Shown here piece after piece: positions 25,950-35,800 of a stretch of 40,833 nucleotides of DNA. The stretch is from NCBI GenBank assembly GCA_002746535.1, contig NVWA01000040.1:6855-47687 (forward strand). Reading direction: 5' to 3'. A model generated the notes under the pieces. It had not been told where the DNA came from and searched no databases. It was given only the letters and a program-made list of their open reading frames with translations. Position numbers and translations under genes: made by a program. The DNA comes from Planctomycetota bacterium. Lineage in GTDB: Bacteria; Planctomycetota; GCA-2746535. The stretch's first letter is position 1. Each line of letters starts with the position of its first letter.

Positions 25950-28900
25950 TTATTCTTCATCTTTCTTATTATCTGGGTCTTCTCCTATTGGTGGTAGTTC
26001 TTTGGACTTTTCTTCTTCGACGGGTTTTTCTTCTTCAACCTCTTCTGTTTCTTCAACTTCGTCACTGGCCTCATATACGACTTCTTCTCTTTGAGACTTC
26101 GCTGAAATGCTATTTAATATTTTATTTATCAACGCTGGCACTATCCCAATAATCCCTGTCAATACAATCATCACAACTGCTAGACTAATCATTTCATTTT
26201 GTGTTTTTTCAGGGAAAGCAGGATGCGTTCTAAAACTGACCTGCATATCGGCATTTTTATTGACTTGCAATGAACGATGAAAACGCAATATCTTGCCACG
26301 TAAAGGCATGTTAACTTTTAAATGAATATCATTTTCAGACGCCGATGCTTGCATTTCAATTAACTTACGACATATGTTTGAAATGTTATCATTATCAACA
26401 TCATTCAGAGAACCCTGCAATCGTTGCGCATCTGAAGGAAGGTACTCGCCTTGATTAATGGTATCAAGACTATCATCACTAGAGATATCATTATTCTTAT
26501 TAATAATATTCCTACGATTAATCAATCCAATAATCGCCTGTTCTTCTTCTAAACGATGTAGCTGCACTCGAGCATCTTCATTTAATGCTTTATCAGAATA
26601 AGAAAAGTTTAATGCTAATCGAAAAGCATCTTTCGCTTGCTTTTGCTTTCCCGTATCAGCCCAACCTTTTGCTTCTTTTTGAAAGGCAATCGTTTTAGTA
26701 TAATTCTCTTTAGCATTTTCATAAATCAAACCATCATAAATATTGGCATCATAAATAGCTACGTCATAATACATAGGCTCTCTCTCATTACTCAACATCG
26801 TACCTTCAAATTCTGAATAGTCCCAATCTTTGGGCAAAAAGAAGCGCCACTCAATATTTTTTAAAGGCAGATCAAATTTAGGGCCTTGAAAAGAATGACG
26901 CATATCATCACTACCGATTCGAGTTGACGTATAAATAAACTCAAGATCAACGGGTAATTCATTTGAAGAGGATTGAGCTAAAGGAATTAAAATCACTTTA
27001 TTGCTACCAGACTGTTTATAAAAAGGACTAACAAATTTTCCATTCACTAAAATAGATAATAACTTAGAACCTTGAGGCAACTGAACTTCTAAATTTCTTT
27101 TACTACCGACTTTAATATTCATTAACACTCTAGTCACTGAATCTCCGGATCGATTAACAACACTGTCGATCTTGGTGCTACTCGCATCAGCTTCAAGTAA
27201 ATGAGCAACCTTATGTCTTAGTAATGAAAAACTCATATCATAAGATTGTCTATTTGATTTATAACAAAATGCCGCAGCGGATAAATCTCCGGTACCAAAT
27301 TTTCTCGAAATTGTTCTCGCTTCAGATTTTTGAATATCTTTAGAAATACTGTCTTCTGTTAATTCTATTCGATCCGCTGAAAATACGGCGATGTCACCTT
27401 TAGCCAGGTCAATTCCCATAACTTCAACAGGCTCAATTTTAGAAGAACCTTTTTCACTAATAAATTGTGTTTCGTATTTTATCTGTAAAGGGTAAGCTCG
27501 ATCAAACCATTTACGATCTAACTCAATTTTCCATTCACCCGAATTCTTGGCCGTCTCTTTTTTATTAGCCATTTGCGGACCCGTGATTAATAAACCTAGA
27601 GCATTTTTAGGAATCTTAACATTGAAAGTTTTAACCCCAGCATTGTGAGGCAACAATCGTAAATAATGTGTGTGCTTCACTAACCCTTCTGATATTTTTG
27701 CCACATGCAAAAAGTCTAAGATCACTCTAGCTTTAACAACTTCAGGAATCAATTCTAATTGCCAATCAGCTCGCAAAAGTTTATAGGTCATAGAACGATT
27801 ATTGGAGACTCCAAACCTACCCGGATTAAACTCACTAACGCCCATCAACTTACCTACTGATAAACGCGTCCCCCTTGAATAGGATATGCGGAGGCTACCA
27901 TTATGCTTTTTGGTACCTTTATATAATATTTTCGGAAGATCTATTTTCTTTGGTAATTCTGATTGAGGCTTGCTCAAAGTAATTTTTAACGGGACTTCAC
28001 CTAAAAGTTTACTTTTGAAATGAATTTGAACTTCCCTAAATTTTCCATTATCAACATCATCCCAATGGCTAACGCTATGACCAGATATATTGTCTATGTC
28101 ATAGTTCCTTGGCAATTGTAATGCCGCTGAAAACAATCCTGCTTTTGAAATAATTAATTTAAATTCTCCGTTGTAAACCAATCGATCATCAGATATTGAG
28201 AAACTTGCATTCTCAAATGTTCTTATTTCTGGTAAAACTTCTTTAGCTTTAATCACCAAAGATTGACCAACACTCGTTGTTCGAAAAGCATGTCGAATTT
28301 TATTCCCTGATTTACTTTGCAAAGCCGAAAAACTAACACGGTGCTCGTGAATTTTGTTTTTAAAATCTGAAATATTCATTTTAGAAGAGGACTTAATGAT
28401 TTGAAGACTAACCGTTTTAGTAGTTACAACACCTATGATCGAACGTTGACGAGAAGAATCTATAATGGTCGGCACCTTAATGGTTACGTCATAAGGAATT
28501 GTCTTTTGCGGAATCTGCGTATAGATTACATATTGGTACTGTCCCGAAATTGGTTTTAGAAATCTTACTTCTAAATTTTTATTTTCATTATCAAATCGCC
28601 AACCACCTATAAAACTTCCTTTAACATCTGAGACTGTCATATTAGCTGGAATCTTAATAGTTGTTTTGGACATTTCTCCTTGGGCTATTTGATATTCCAT
28701 TTGGAAAGCATTTTCAATAACACCCGAATCAAAACAACTCAAGCCGACAATCCCACTATAAAAAACTGTTTTTTCTAATTTCGTTTTCCGCGCACGAGGT
28801 GTCCACATGAATTGGATACTACTGCCCGGAGAAAATATGCTCTTGACGATGGTGGCACCATCTTTCTCTTCTTTATTCATTTGAAATGCATCTTTGCTAA

Positions 28901-31900
28901 TCACCTCTAACCCAATTTTTGGTATCGAAACAGTGACTTCATTAGTCATAGACAAGGGAGAACTAATAGAAAAATATTGAATATTTTTCTTCTTAAGAAT
29001 CTTTAATGGAATCAAAAAATTAATGGTAAAAGACTGCTTACCTTTTTTCTTCAAATCTAATAAATAAGCACTATTGTTTTTTATTATTTTAGACGTTTTA
29101 TCGATCGTACGTTTGGTTAATAGAATAGCTTTGTTGGTAATAAACGGGAGTTGGCAAGGTTTATTAACATCAACATCCATTGTTAAGGTAACCGCAACCG
29201 TATCTTTTTCGACAGAAATCACATAGTTGATCTTTTCCATCATCTGCAAATCAGATTTTGGAGAGGACTTCTTTACTTTTATCTTCTTTGCCTTTTTACT
29301 CTTGGCCTCTATGCTTGCTGGTGGTCCAAAAAACAACAACAGACAGACAGCTACGGCTGCAAGGTTGGCACCATTCGTATTTGCTACTCTACGTAAAAAA
29401 CGAATACAAATAAATATGAGCAACCCAACAGGTATTCCCCATGAAACAACATGAATAAGAATATTTTCAGTCGCAGCAGATCTGACACCAACAAACATCA
29501 ACCCTACAATAAAGGCAGAAAGGAAAACAGGCCTTAAGGTTTTAATTTTCACGGCTACGATCAAACAAATAATACTGAAAATAAATCCACCTATGGCGAA
29601 AGGATAAGAGATAAATTGTTGCCACTCAGGAATTACTCTAGCACTCAACTCCAACGGATCTTGCGAGGCGATATTCAAGACCCTCGTAAACTTTAATTCC
29701 GTATAATATTTTAACTCGGCTAAGGGATCAAATCTATTCAAATACTGACAGGCTTTTAATCCGATAATAAACAAATTCACCATCAAACCGATTAAAAAAC
29801 CAAATGGTAAATATTCTCTCTTGATCAAGAACATAAATATTAATATTCCTAAAAAAGCAAGGTTCATAAAAAATATCGCATCCATTTTCAAGTATCTTTT
29901 TAGACCATACTGCCAACCATTTCCAACGCGGCTGATAAAGGCAAAGAAACTTCCCGTTCTAACGACTTTTTTATCGCTAACCATATTGCCTTCGTTCTTA
30001 GCAACCAAACCCCATCCTTCAGGTACCTTCACGATCCAGCTAGAAAAGGTTGTTAACATTTTTGATTTTGGGGCTAGTAATTTTAAATCTAAAGAATCGC
30101 CCATCTGACCAAATGATTGTCCGTATTGAATCGCTATTGTTATGGGATCATTGGGGTTTCTTTTTCTTTTTAAAGGAATCTTAATTACATTACCCACTTG
30201 AGAAGCGGTAACTCTTGTGATCTTCTCAACACCATTGACTAACCTAACAAACTCTGTCGTCCATATTGTAGCACCTGCGGGTAATGTTAATGATAGAAAT
30301 TGACCATTAATATTTTTAGCTTTATAACGAACTACAGTTACCGCTTCGGCTTCGCCTCCATCACGGACCATTACGTTTGTAACTAGACTCATGACTTCAA
30401 CTATTCCATCAATCAAATCTCCTTTTTCAAGGGATGTTAGTTTTACGATGGCCTGATGTTCTTTGTAAACATATTTATAACTTTTTAAAATAGGAGCATT
30501 GATCATCAAACGGTAACTAGTTGGAATCTCATCTATTGGTATTTCAATTAATTTTTGGTTATCATTGTCAGCTTCTTTTAGAGCACTACTAATTTTTAAA
30601 TTAGAGTGACTGGCCATAATGATATAACCCGACTGAGTCGAATCGTTTTCGCACTGAACGCCACCAATGACGACATCTTTGTCATCACTATATTTTTGCG
30701 TAAAGGATACACCTAGATTATAATCACCGATCACTTTTCTTCTAAGTTTTACTGTCCATAATCCATCTTTGTTTTCCCAGCGAACAACATCTTTACCGAT
30801 GAATTCAACAGTCTCAAGTCTATCTGAGATTCTAAATTGCAATTCATCAACCGGAGCACCTGTGATAGAATAAGAAGTAATCACAGAACCATAACAGACA
30901 CCATCTGAAAATGATAATAGATGTAATGACTCTGAACTTATACCAGCAACTTTCTTTTGAACTTCTAATTCAATACTCCATTTGGCCTCACGAAATCTAA
31001 AAGCGAATTGGGCATCTCTAATTTTTAATGGCAATGAGCCCGTATGAACTTCTCTTAATTCTTTACCAACTGGCTGTTGTAAAAGGACACCTTTGCCACC
31101 AGCGATTACTATATATCCTCTTTCACTACCAGCCCCAAGCACTTTGCTTCCGCTAAAAATCTGTTTGTTCTTGAAAGGTGCTTTGCCCGTTTCTAATCGA
31201 ATATTAATTAGTACCCGACCAATGATTGGTTTCATAAAAGGAATTTCTAAAATATTAAATAATGATTTCTCTTTGTTTTCATGGAGAATAAAATTTTGGG
31301 AATTTACTTGGCTACCAGTTACATCTGCAACCGCATAACCTTTTGGAATCTCAACCTGAATCATTTGTATCGGGGCATCTCTCACGTCGACTTGTAATTG
31401 TTCATCAACAATAAAATTATCTTCTTTAATTGTAATTGTTGCTCTGTTAGTGACATCATAGGATGGCACAATATCTTTTATGACAAGATTCATGCTGTAA
31501 TTAGATGAAGAATGAATATAGAAAAATACTTTTTTGCGGGGGATAAAACGTTTCTTCCCGGAAGCTAAACGCATTCTAGGAAAAGCGGCTGAGTCAACTT
31601 GAGAGACTCCGGATGTTTGATCAATCAGCAAGTGTAAAGCTGATTGAGTACCAACGCTGATAAAACCGGAAGAACGAACTCCATCTACATTTGAAATGAC
31701 CGGCAAAGCTAATTTTACAGGCATGGTTTTTAAGGTCATATCGGCAATGATCTGCAAATAGTATTTTCTAGTTTGCGGAGTGCTAAAAATCACATGTAAT
31801 TTTTTTTGGTTTGCATTACCTTTTTTAATAATCCAATCTCGAATATTTTTACCCTTAACTTGAGTAACATTTAGTTCATTGGGGATATTTATAAACAGCT

Positions 31901-32567
31901 CTTTTAATTTACCTTGGGTAATATCATAGGATAATAAAACATCTTCTTGCAAAGTCCCTACGCTTACTCGAACAATTGTATTCACTTCTGAAGAGGCGAC
32001 TAACTTGGCTTCCAATTCATCTACCTTTGGTTTCCATTGGACGTGATAGGCATTGTTTTTTCCGATGATAGCCGTTACTTTTAATTTTTCTTTTTCAATG
32101 CTTCTTTTTAATCGAACAGCATCAGGGAATTTGACTTCTAAATCTTTTTTATCGCACAATACTTTTAATTTTTTAACACCTGAAAGGGGTACATCAAAAT
32201 AAACCGATTTCCAATAAGTGCCGCCGACGCTAGATGGTTTGGCAGCAAATATTGCTTTATATTCAAAATTACCGGTTTTTTTAAAGTTCAGGGAATATGT
32301 TTTTGTGCGGTAGTCATATTTTAAAGTTACCCATTTGGAATAAATATTATCTTCTTTGAGCAATACGATATTACCTAGAGCAATTGGTAATTTGACTTTT
32401 TTGTCTTTGATGGTGGCCGATAATTTTACTTCGATCGTAAAATGCTCGCCTTTAATTTCACCATTCAAATCAACTGTGTGTAAAATGAATTTTTCTTTTG
32501 GAGTCTTTGCCATAACTTGCACGCAAAAAAGACTCAACAGTATTAAAATCAAATTAAACATTCTCAT
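25950..32567 (-). CDS. 2205-residue internally duplicated exported membrane protein
   Basis: Signal peptide MRMFNLILILLSLFCVQVMA, then two large extracytoplasmic halves (about 21-890 and 1090-2125). About six membrane helices (890-1080) separate them, with one more near 2126-2151 and an acidic Glu-rich tail. The halves are homologous: YDITQGKLKELFINIPNEL (214-232) parallels YQIAQGEMSKTTIKIPANM (about 1293-1311), and both continue with V..VKG....W and a strand ending in a G.Y or K.Y turn. More copies of this beta unit occur at about 390-458, 565-622 and 1454-1530. No enzyme motif is visible. GGAGAG precedes the ATG. It lies 328 nt downstream of the VWA/anti-sigma gene, same strand. Function unknown. 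Confidence 0.75.
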   Translation of the reverse strand: MRMFNLILILLSLFCVQVMAKTPKEKFILHTVDLNGEIKGEHFTIEVKLSATIKDKKVKLPIALGNIVLLKEDNIYSKWVTLKYDYRTKTYSLNFKKTGNFEYKAIFAAKPSSVGGTYWKSVYFDVPLSGVKKLKVLCDKKDLEVKFPDAVRLKRSIEKEKLKVTAIIGKNNAYHVQWKPKVDELEAKLVASSEVNTIVRVSVGTLQEDVLLSYDITQGKLKELFINIPNELNVTQVKGKNIRDWIIKKGNANQKKLHVIFSTPQTRKYYLQIIADMTLKTMPVKLALPVISNVDGVRSSGFISVGTQSALHLLIDQTSGVSQVDSAAFPRMRLASGKKRFIPRKKVFFYIHSSSNYSMNLVIKDIVPSYDVTNRATITIKEDNFIVDEQLQVDVRDAPIQMIQVEIPKGYAVADVTGSQVNSQNFILHENKEKSLFNILEIPFMKPIIGRVLINIRLETGKAPFKNKQIFSGSKVLGAGSERGYIVIAGGKGVLLQQPVGKELREVHTGSLPLKIRDAQFAFRFREAKWSIELEVQKKVAGISSESLHLLSFSDGVCYGSVITSYSITGAPVDELQFRISDRLETVEFIGKDVVRWENKDGLWTVKLRRKVIGDYNLGVSFTQKYSDDKDVVIGGVQCENDSTQSGYIIMASHSNLKISSALKEADNDNQKLIEIPIDEIPTSYRLMINAPILKSYKYVYKEHQAIVKLTSLEKGDLIDGIVEVMSLVTNVMVRDGGEAEAVTVVRYKAKNINGQFLSLTLPAGATIWTTEFVRLVNGVEKITRVTASQVGNVIKIPLKRKRNPNDPITIAIQYGQSFGQMGDSLDLKLLAPKSKMLTTFSSWIVKVPEGWGLVAKNEGNMVSDKKVVRTGSFFAFISRVGNGWQYGLKRYLKMDAIFFMNLAFLGILIFMFLIKREYLPFGFLIGLMVNLFIIGLKACQYLNRFDPLAELKYYTELKFTRVLNIASQDPLELSARVIPEWQQFISYPFAIGGFIFSIICLIVAVKIKTLRPVFLSAFIVGLMFVGVRSAATENILIHVVSWGIPVGLLIFICIRFLRRVANTNGANLAAVAVCLLLFFGPPASIEAKSKKAKKIKVKKSSPKSDLQMMEKINYVISVEKDTVAVTLTMDVDVNKPCQLPFITNKAILLTKRTIDKTSKIIKNNSAYLLDLKKKGKQSFTINFLIPLKILKKKNIQYFSISSPLSMTNEVTVSIPKIGLEVISKDAFQMNKEEKDGATIVKSIFSPGSSIQFMWTPRARKTKLEKTVFYSGIVGLSCFDSGVIENAFQMEYQIAQGEMSKTTIKIPANMTVSDVKGSFIGGWRFDNENKNLEVRFLKPISGQYQYVIYTQIPQKTIPYDVTIKVPTIIDSSRQRSIIGVVTTKTVSLQIIKSSSKMNISDFKNKIHEHRVSFSALQSKSGNKIRHAFRTTSVGQSLVIKAKEVLPEIRTFENASFSISDDRLVYNGEFKLIISKAGLFSAALQLPRNYDIDNISGHSVSHWDDVDNGKFREVQIHFKSKLLGEVPLKITLSKPQSELPKKIDLPKILYKGTKKHNGSLRISYSRGTRLSVGKLMGVSEFNPGRFGVSNNRSMTYKLLRADWQLELIPEVVKARVILDFLHVAKISEGLVKHTHYLRLLPHNAGVKTFNVKIPKNALGLLITGPQMANKKETAKNSGEWKIELDRKWFDRAYPLQIKYETQFISEKGSSKIEPVEVMGIDLAKGDIAVFSADRIELTEDSISKDIQKSEARTISRKFGTGDLSAAAFCYKSNRQSYDMSFSLLRHKVAHLLEADASSTKIDSVVNRSGDSVTRVLMNIKVGSKRNLEVQLPQGSKLLSILVNGKFVSPFYKQSGSNKVILIPLAQSSSNELPVDLEFIYTSTRIGSDDMRHSFQGPKFDLPLKNIEWRFFLPKDWDYSEFEGTMLSNEREPMYYDVAIYDANIYDGLIYENAKENYTKTIAFQKEAKGWADTGKQKQAKDAFRLALNFSYSDKALNEDARVQLHRLEEEQAIIGLINRRNIINKNNDISSDDSLDTINQGEYLPSDAQRLQGSLNDVDNDNISNICRKLIEMQASASENDIHLKVNMPLRGKILRFHRSLQVNKNADMQVSFRTHPAFPEKTQNEMISLAVVMIVLTGIIGIVPALINKILNSISAKSQREEVVYEASDEVEETEEVEEEKPVEEEKSKELPPIGEDPDNKKDEE

Positions 32568-32750
32568 TTTTTCTCTCCAACTAGTTTGATTGGCATCATG
32601 CCACTCTATTCTTTAAATATGTTAACGTCTGAAAAATATTTTTTGTTACAAATATGTATATAAACTGTAAAAAATTTGTTTGCTGGGCGCTTAAACTAAA
32701 AAGTATTACTAAACTTTAGAACTACATCATTTACATTCAAATTATGTTTT

Positions 32751-32804
32751 CAACCACCCCGTCAGCAAGCTGCCACCCCTCCTTCAAAAGGAGGGGAGCT
32801 TTTC
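32751..32804 (-). repeat. Family C palindromic repeat, single inverted copy
   Basis: CAACCACCCCGTCAGCAAGC is followed by TGCCACCCCTCC, TTCAAAA and GGAGGGGAGCTTTT. It is nearly identical to the copies at 17564 and 5828. It has no partner and lies between the VWA gene and the giant gene. Confidence 0.8.
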
Positions 32805-32830
32805 TTTTCATCTTCACCGACTTTTAGAAA

Positions 32831-32897
32831 GCCAGCAAGCTGCCGGTGCTCCCAGGTTGAAAAGACATTGTCTTTTCATGAACTCTTCGGTTCATTA
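32831..32897 (-). terminator. Degenerate family A repeat and tandem hairpins after the VWA gene
   Basis: GCCAGCAAGCTGCCGGTGCT (32831-32850) is a decayed family A unit. Next to it are GAAAAGA-CATTG-TCTTTTC (32859-32877) and ATGAAC-TCTTCG-GTTCAT (32879-32896), the latter overlapping the VWA stop codon. On the minus strand these hairpins immediately follow the stop and may attenuate transcription into the giant gene. There is no strong U-tract. Confidence 0.4.
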
Positions 32898-35800
32898 TTT
32901 AGCTCTAGGCAAACCTTTAGATCTAGAAACTAAATTAATCAATTCTTTGATTTTATTATCTAGCGGTAATTGTTTAGAAACTCTTCTCAATAAACTTTCT
33001 AGGTGATTTAAATCGCCATCTTTAGCGTGAGAACTTTTTCTTAAAATCTCTGCAAACTCAGCAGCACAGGCCCCCATGAACAATCTTGGATTATTCTCAG
33101 GCGTATAATTCTTAAGATCGTATGCCTTTACTCTTAACGATATTTCTTTGGCTTTTTTCTCACCTGGATTTTTATACCTGACAAATACTTTGGCAAAATC
33201 TAAGGCTTCAAAGGTTTTATCTTTAGGCGCTTTTAATTGTAATTCAAATAAGGCTGTTACTGTTTTTCCGCTAGTGATTTCGCCGGCATCGACTTTATCA
33301 TTTCTAAAATCTTTATCCGCAACAGCTCTATTTTCATAACCAATCAATCGATAACGATAAACGCGTTCTTCATCAAAAGCGACTTGAATTTTCACATCTT
33401 TTCCAATCATGGCTAAGTTTGCTGATAGCTCTGTTACAAAAGCATCTTTCAAATCACGCTTTGTGTTCACATACAAATAAGAACCATCTCCACTATTCGA
33501 TAATTTCTCAAGTAAAGCATCGTTGTAATTCCCGGAACCAAAACCAACACTTGTAAAGGTAATACCTTGTTCTTTATATTTAGAAACTTCTTGTAATATT
33601 TGTGTGGCATTAACAGTACCGACATTGGCAACGCCATCTGAACAAAGAATGATACGATTAATGTTTTCCGTTTTGAAATATCTAGCTGCTGTAGCATAAC
33701 CAGCTTTAATGCCATCAACCATATTAGTGGATCCACCAGTTTGAATCGAATTAAGAGCCGTAATGATTTTAGCTTTATTGCTGACCAATGTTTTTTCGAT
33801 AAAGACATTTGATTTAGCACCATAGGTGACCAAAGAAATCGTATCGGTTGGGTTCAATTCATTCAACAATAATTTAATCCCCTGTTTAACAAGAGGCATA
33901 CGATCTGCTTTACCCATTGATCCAGAAGCATCTAAAACAAATGTTAGATGGGCTGGTTTTCTACCGTTTCTACCGATGACTTTGCCTTTGATACCAACCT
34001 TCAGCAATACTAATCCTTCTCCGAAAGGCGAAGGAGTCATTTCAGAATGAATCGTAAAGTTTTGATTACTTTTACCAGAATAATTATAGTCAAAATAATT
34101 CACAAACTCTTCCATGCGCACGGCACCAATCGGAGGTAAATACCCTGATTGGATAAAGTTTCGACAAACTCTAAAAGAGGCAGTGTCAGTATCGATAGAA
34201 AAAGTTGCTAACTTATCTTGCTTAGTCAAAACAAAAGGATTCACCGGAACAACAGGGAAACTCTTAGCTGACGGTAATTCCATTTCTTCAATTATTTCTT
34301 CTTCGACTTCTTCAACTAATTTCGCTTCCATTACTTTTGCAGGTTTTTCTACAAGCTTAGTAATTTCAGGTTTTTCGATGACGATGTCATCAGCAACAAC
34401 CTTGATGATTTCTCCACCTCCTAGATGCGTAGCAATTGAATCACCATTTAATATTTTCAATCCTTTATCATTTTTCAATTTAGTAATTACTCTAGTAGAA
34501 GCCATATTAGGAAACAACTCAATGACTTCAACTCTACCAATATATTCACTGCCTCTATAAATAGTAAACTTATGCCCAACTTTCACACCATCAGCCTTAC
34601 CTACACTTATCATTGCCATGTTTTCTTGAGGTGCACTTGTTACGATTTTCCCAGAAATTGTTTTTAAAGGTCCGCTCGATACACCAGCTGTATCAACTAG
34701 AATTTCCGTTAATGACTTACCCATTGTTTTTTCGGCTTGTTTGATTATCCAGTTTTTTTCTTCCAGATTTTTATTTGATTTAGCAAGCTTCTCTTTCAGA
34801 GATTCAATTTGGAATGCTTGTTCTGTATTGTTTTTTAGCATTCGGATACCTGCATTTATAGTACCAGACTCATTATTTTTTGATTTTTCTTTTTTCTCAA
34901 GCTCATTCAACATTTTTGAAACATCTTCCCGATCAGCTTTCATTAATTCTTGATTACTCTTTTCATCTGATTTAGATTTTTCCAATTCTTCGAGTGCAAT
35001 TTCTTGCTTAAAATAAGATCTAATAGTTATAACATCACCATCAGCATATTTTGATTTTTTCCCGCCAGATTCTTTGTCTTGAGTACGTACAGAAGAAGTT
35101 TGCCTAAAAGAAGGTTTCACACCCAGTTTATCTAAACTCTTTTCTTTTTTAAACTTTTGCGCTTCATCTCTAACTGATTTTATATCTGAAAGCTTCTTGG
35201 CTAATTCTTGCAATCTATCTTTTGCTAAATCTTCTCTTTTAACTTTTTGCTGACCTTCTTTTTGAGCATCACCTGAAATTACATCTTTTGCCGTATACCT
35301 AACATTACCAATACTCAAACCTAAGACAGTTTCTGTCATAGTAGGAGCAGCAGTAATAGAGTCATCTACATCTTCACTCAAAGTAACAGAATAAGTAGAA
35401 GCGTTTGCTGCTGCATTTGGGTTAATTGGTTTAACCTGAACACCTCCTAGATTTGCGACACTTGATGTCAATGAATTTGGCGCTGTTCTTTTCTGCTCTT
35501 TACCGTTTTGATTTAATTTCTTACCTTTTTTTCCTTCAATTAATGTTCCCCATTCAGCTGGGTAAACCACTTTATCTTTGTGAGGTATATGATATTCATC
35601 AACAACCGTATTACCTATATCTATTTGATTCTTTAGCATCTTTTGCTGAGATTTCTCAGGTTCATTGCGACGCGATTTTCTTGCTTTTTTAATAATTTTT
35701 GCTGCTTTTAAATTTTTAGGAGCATACCGCAAAATCTCACGTGCTTTCTTTTCAGCAGAATCATATTTACCTTTTTTCCTATTTCCAAAGCCACCGCCAC

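Noticed and set aside
29330..29350. Possible gene boundary in the middle of the 2205-residue gene, at an internal signal-like segment
   Set aside because: The reading frame is uninterrupted through the helices into the second half, with no stop and no good internal start with a Shine-Dalgarno; an ancestral fusion explains it better.
33467..33823. Minus-strand frame of 118 codons inside the VWA gene
   Set aside because: It is a +1/-1 shadow of the VWA domain; the main frame carries the intact MIDAS and conserved motifs throughout, so no frameshift is needed.
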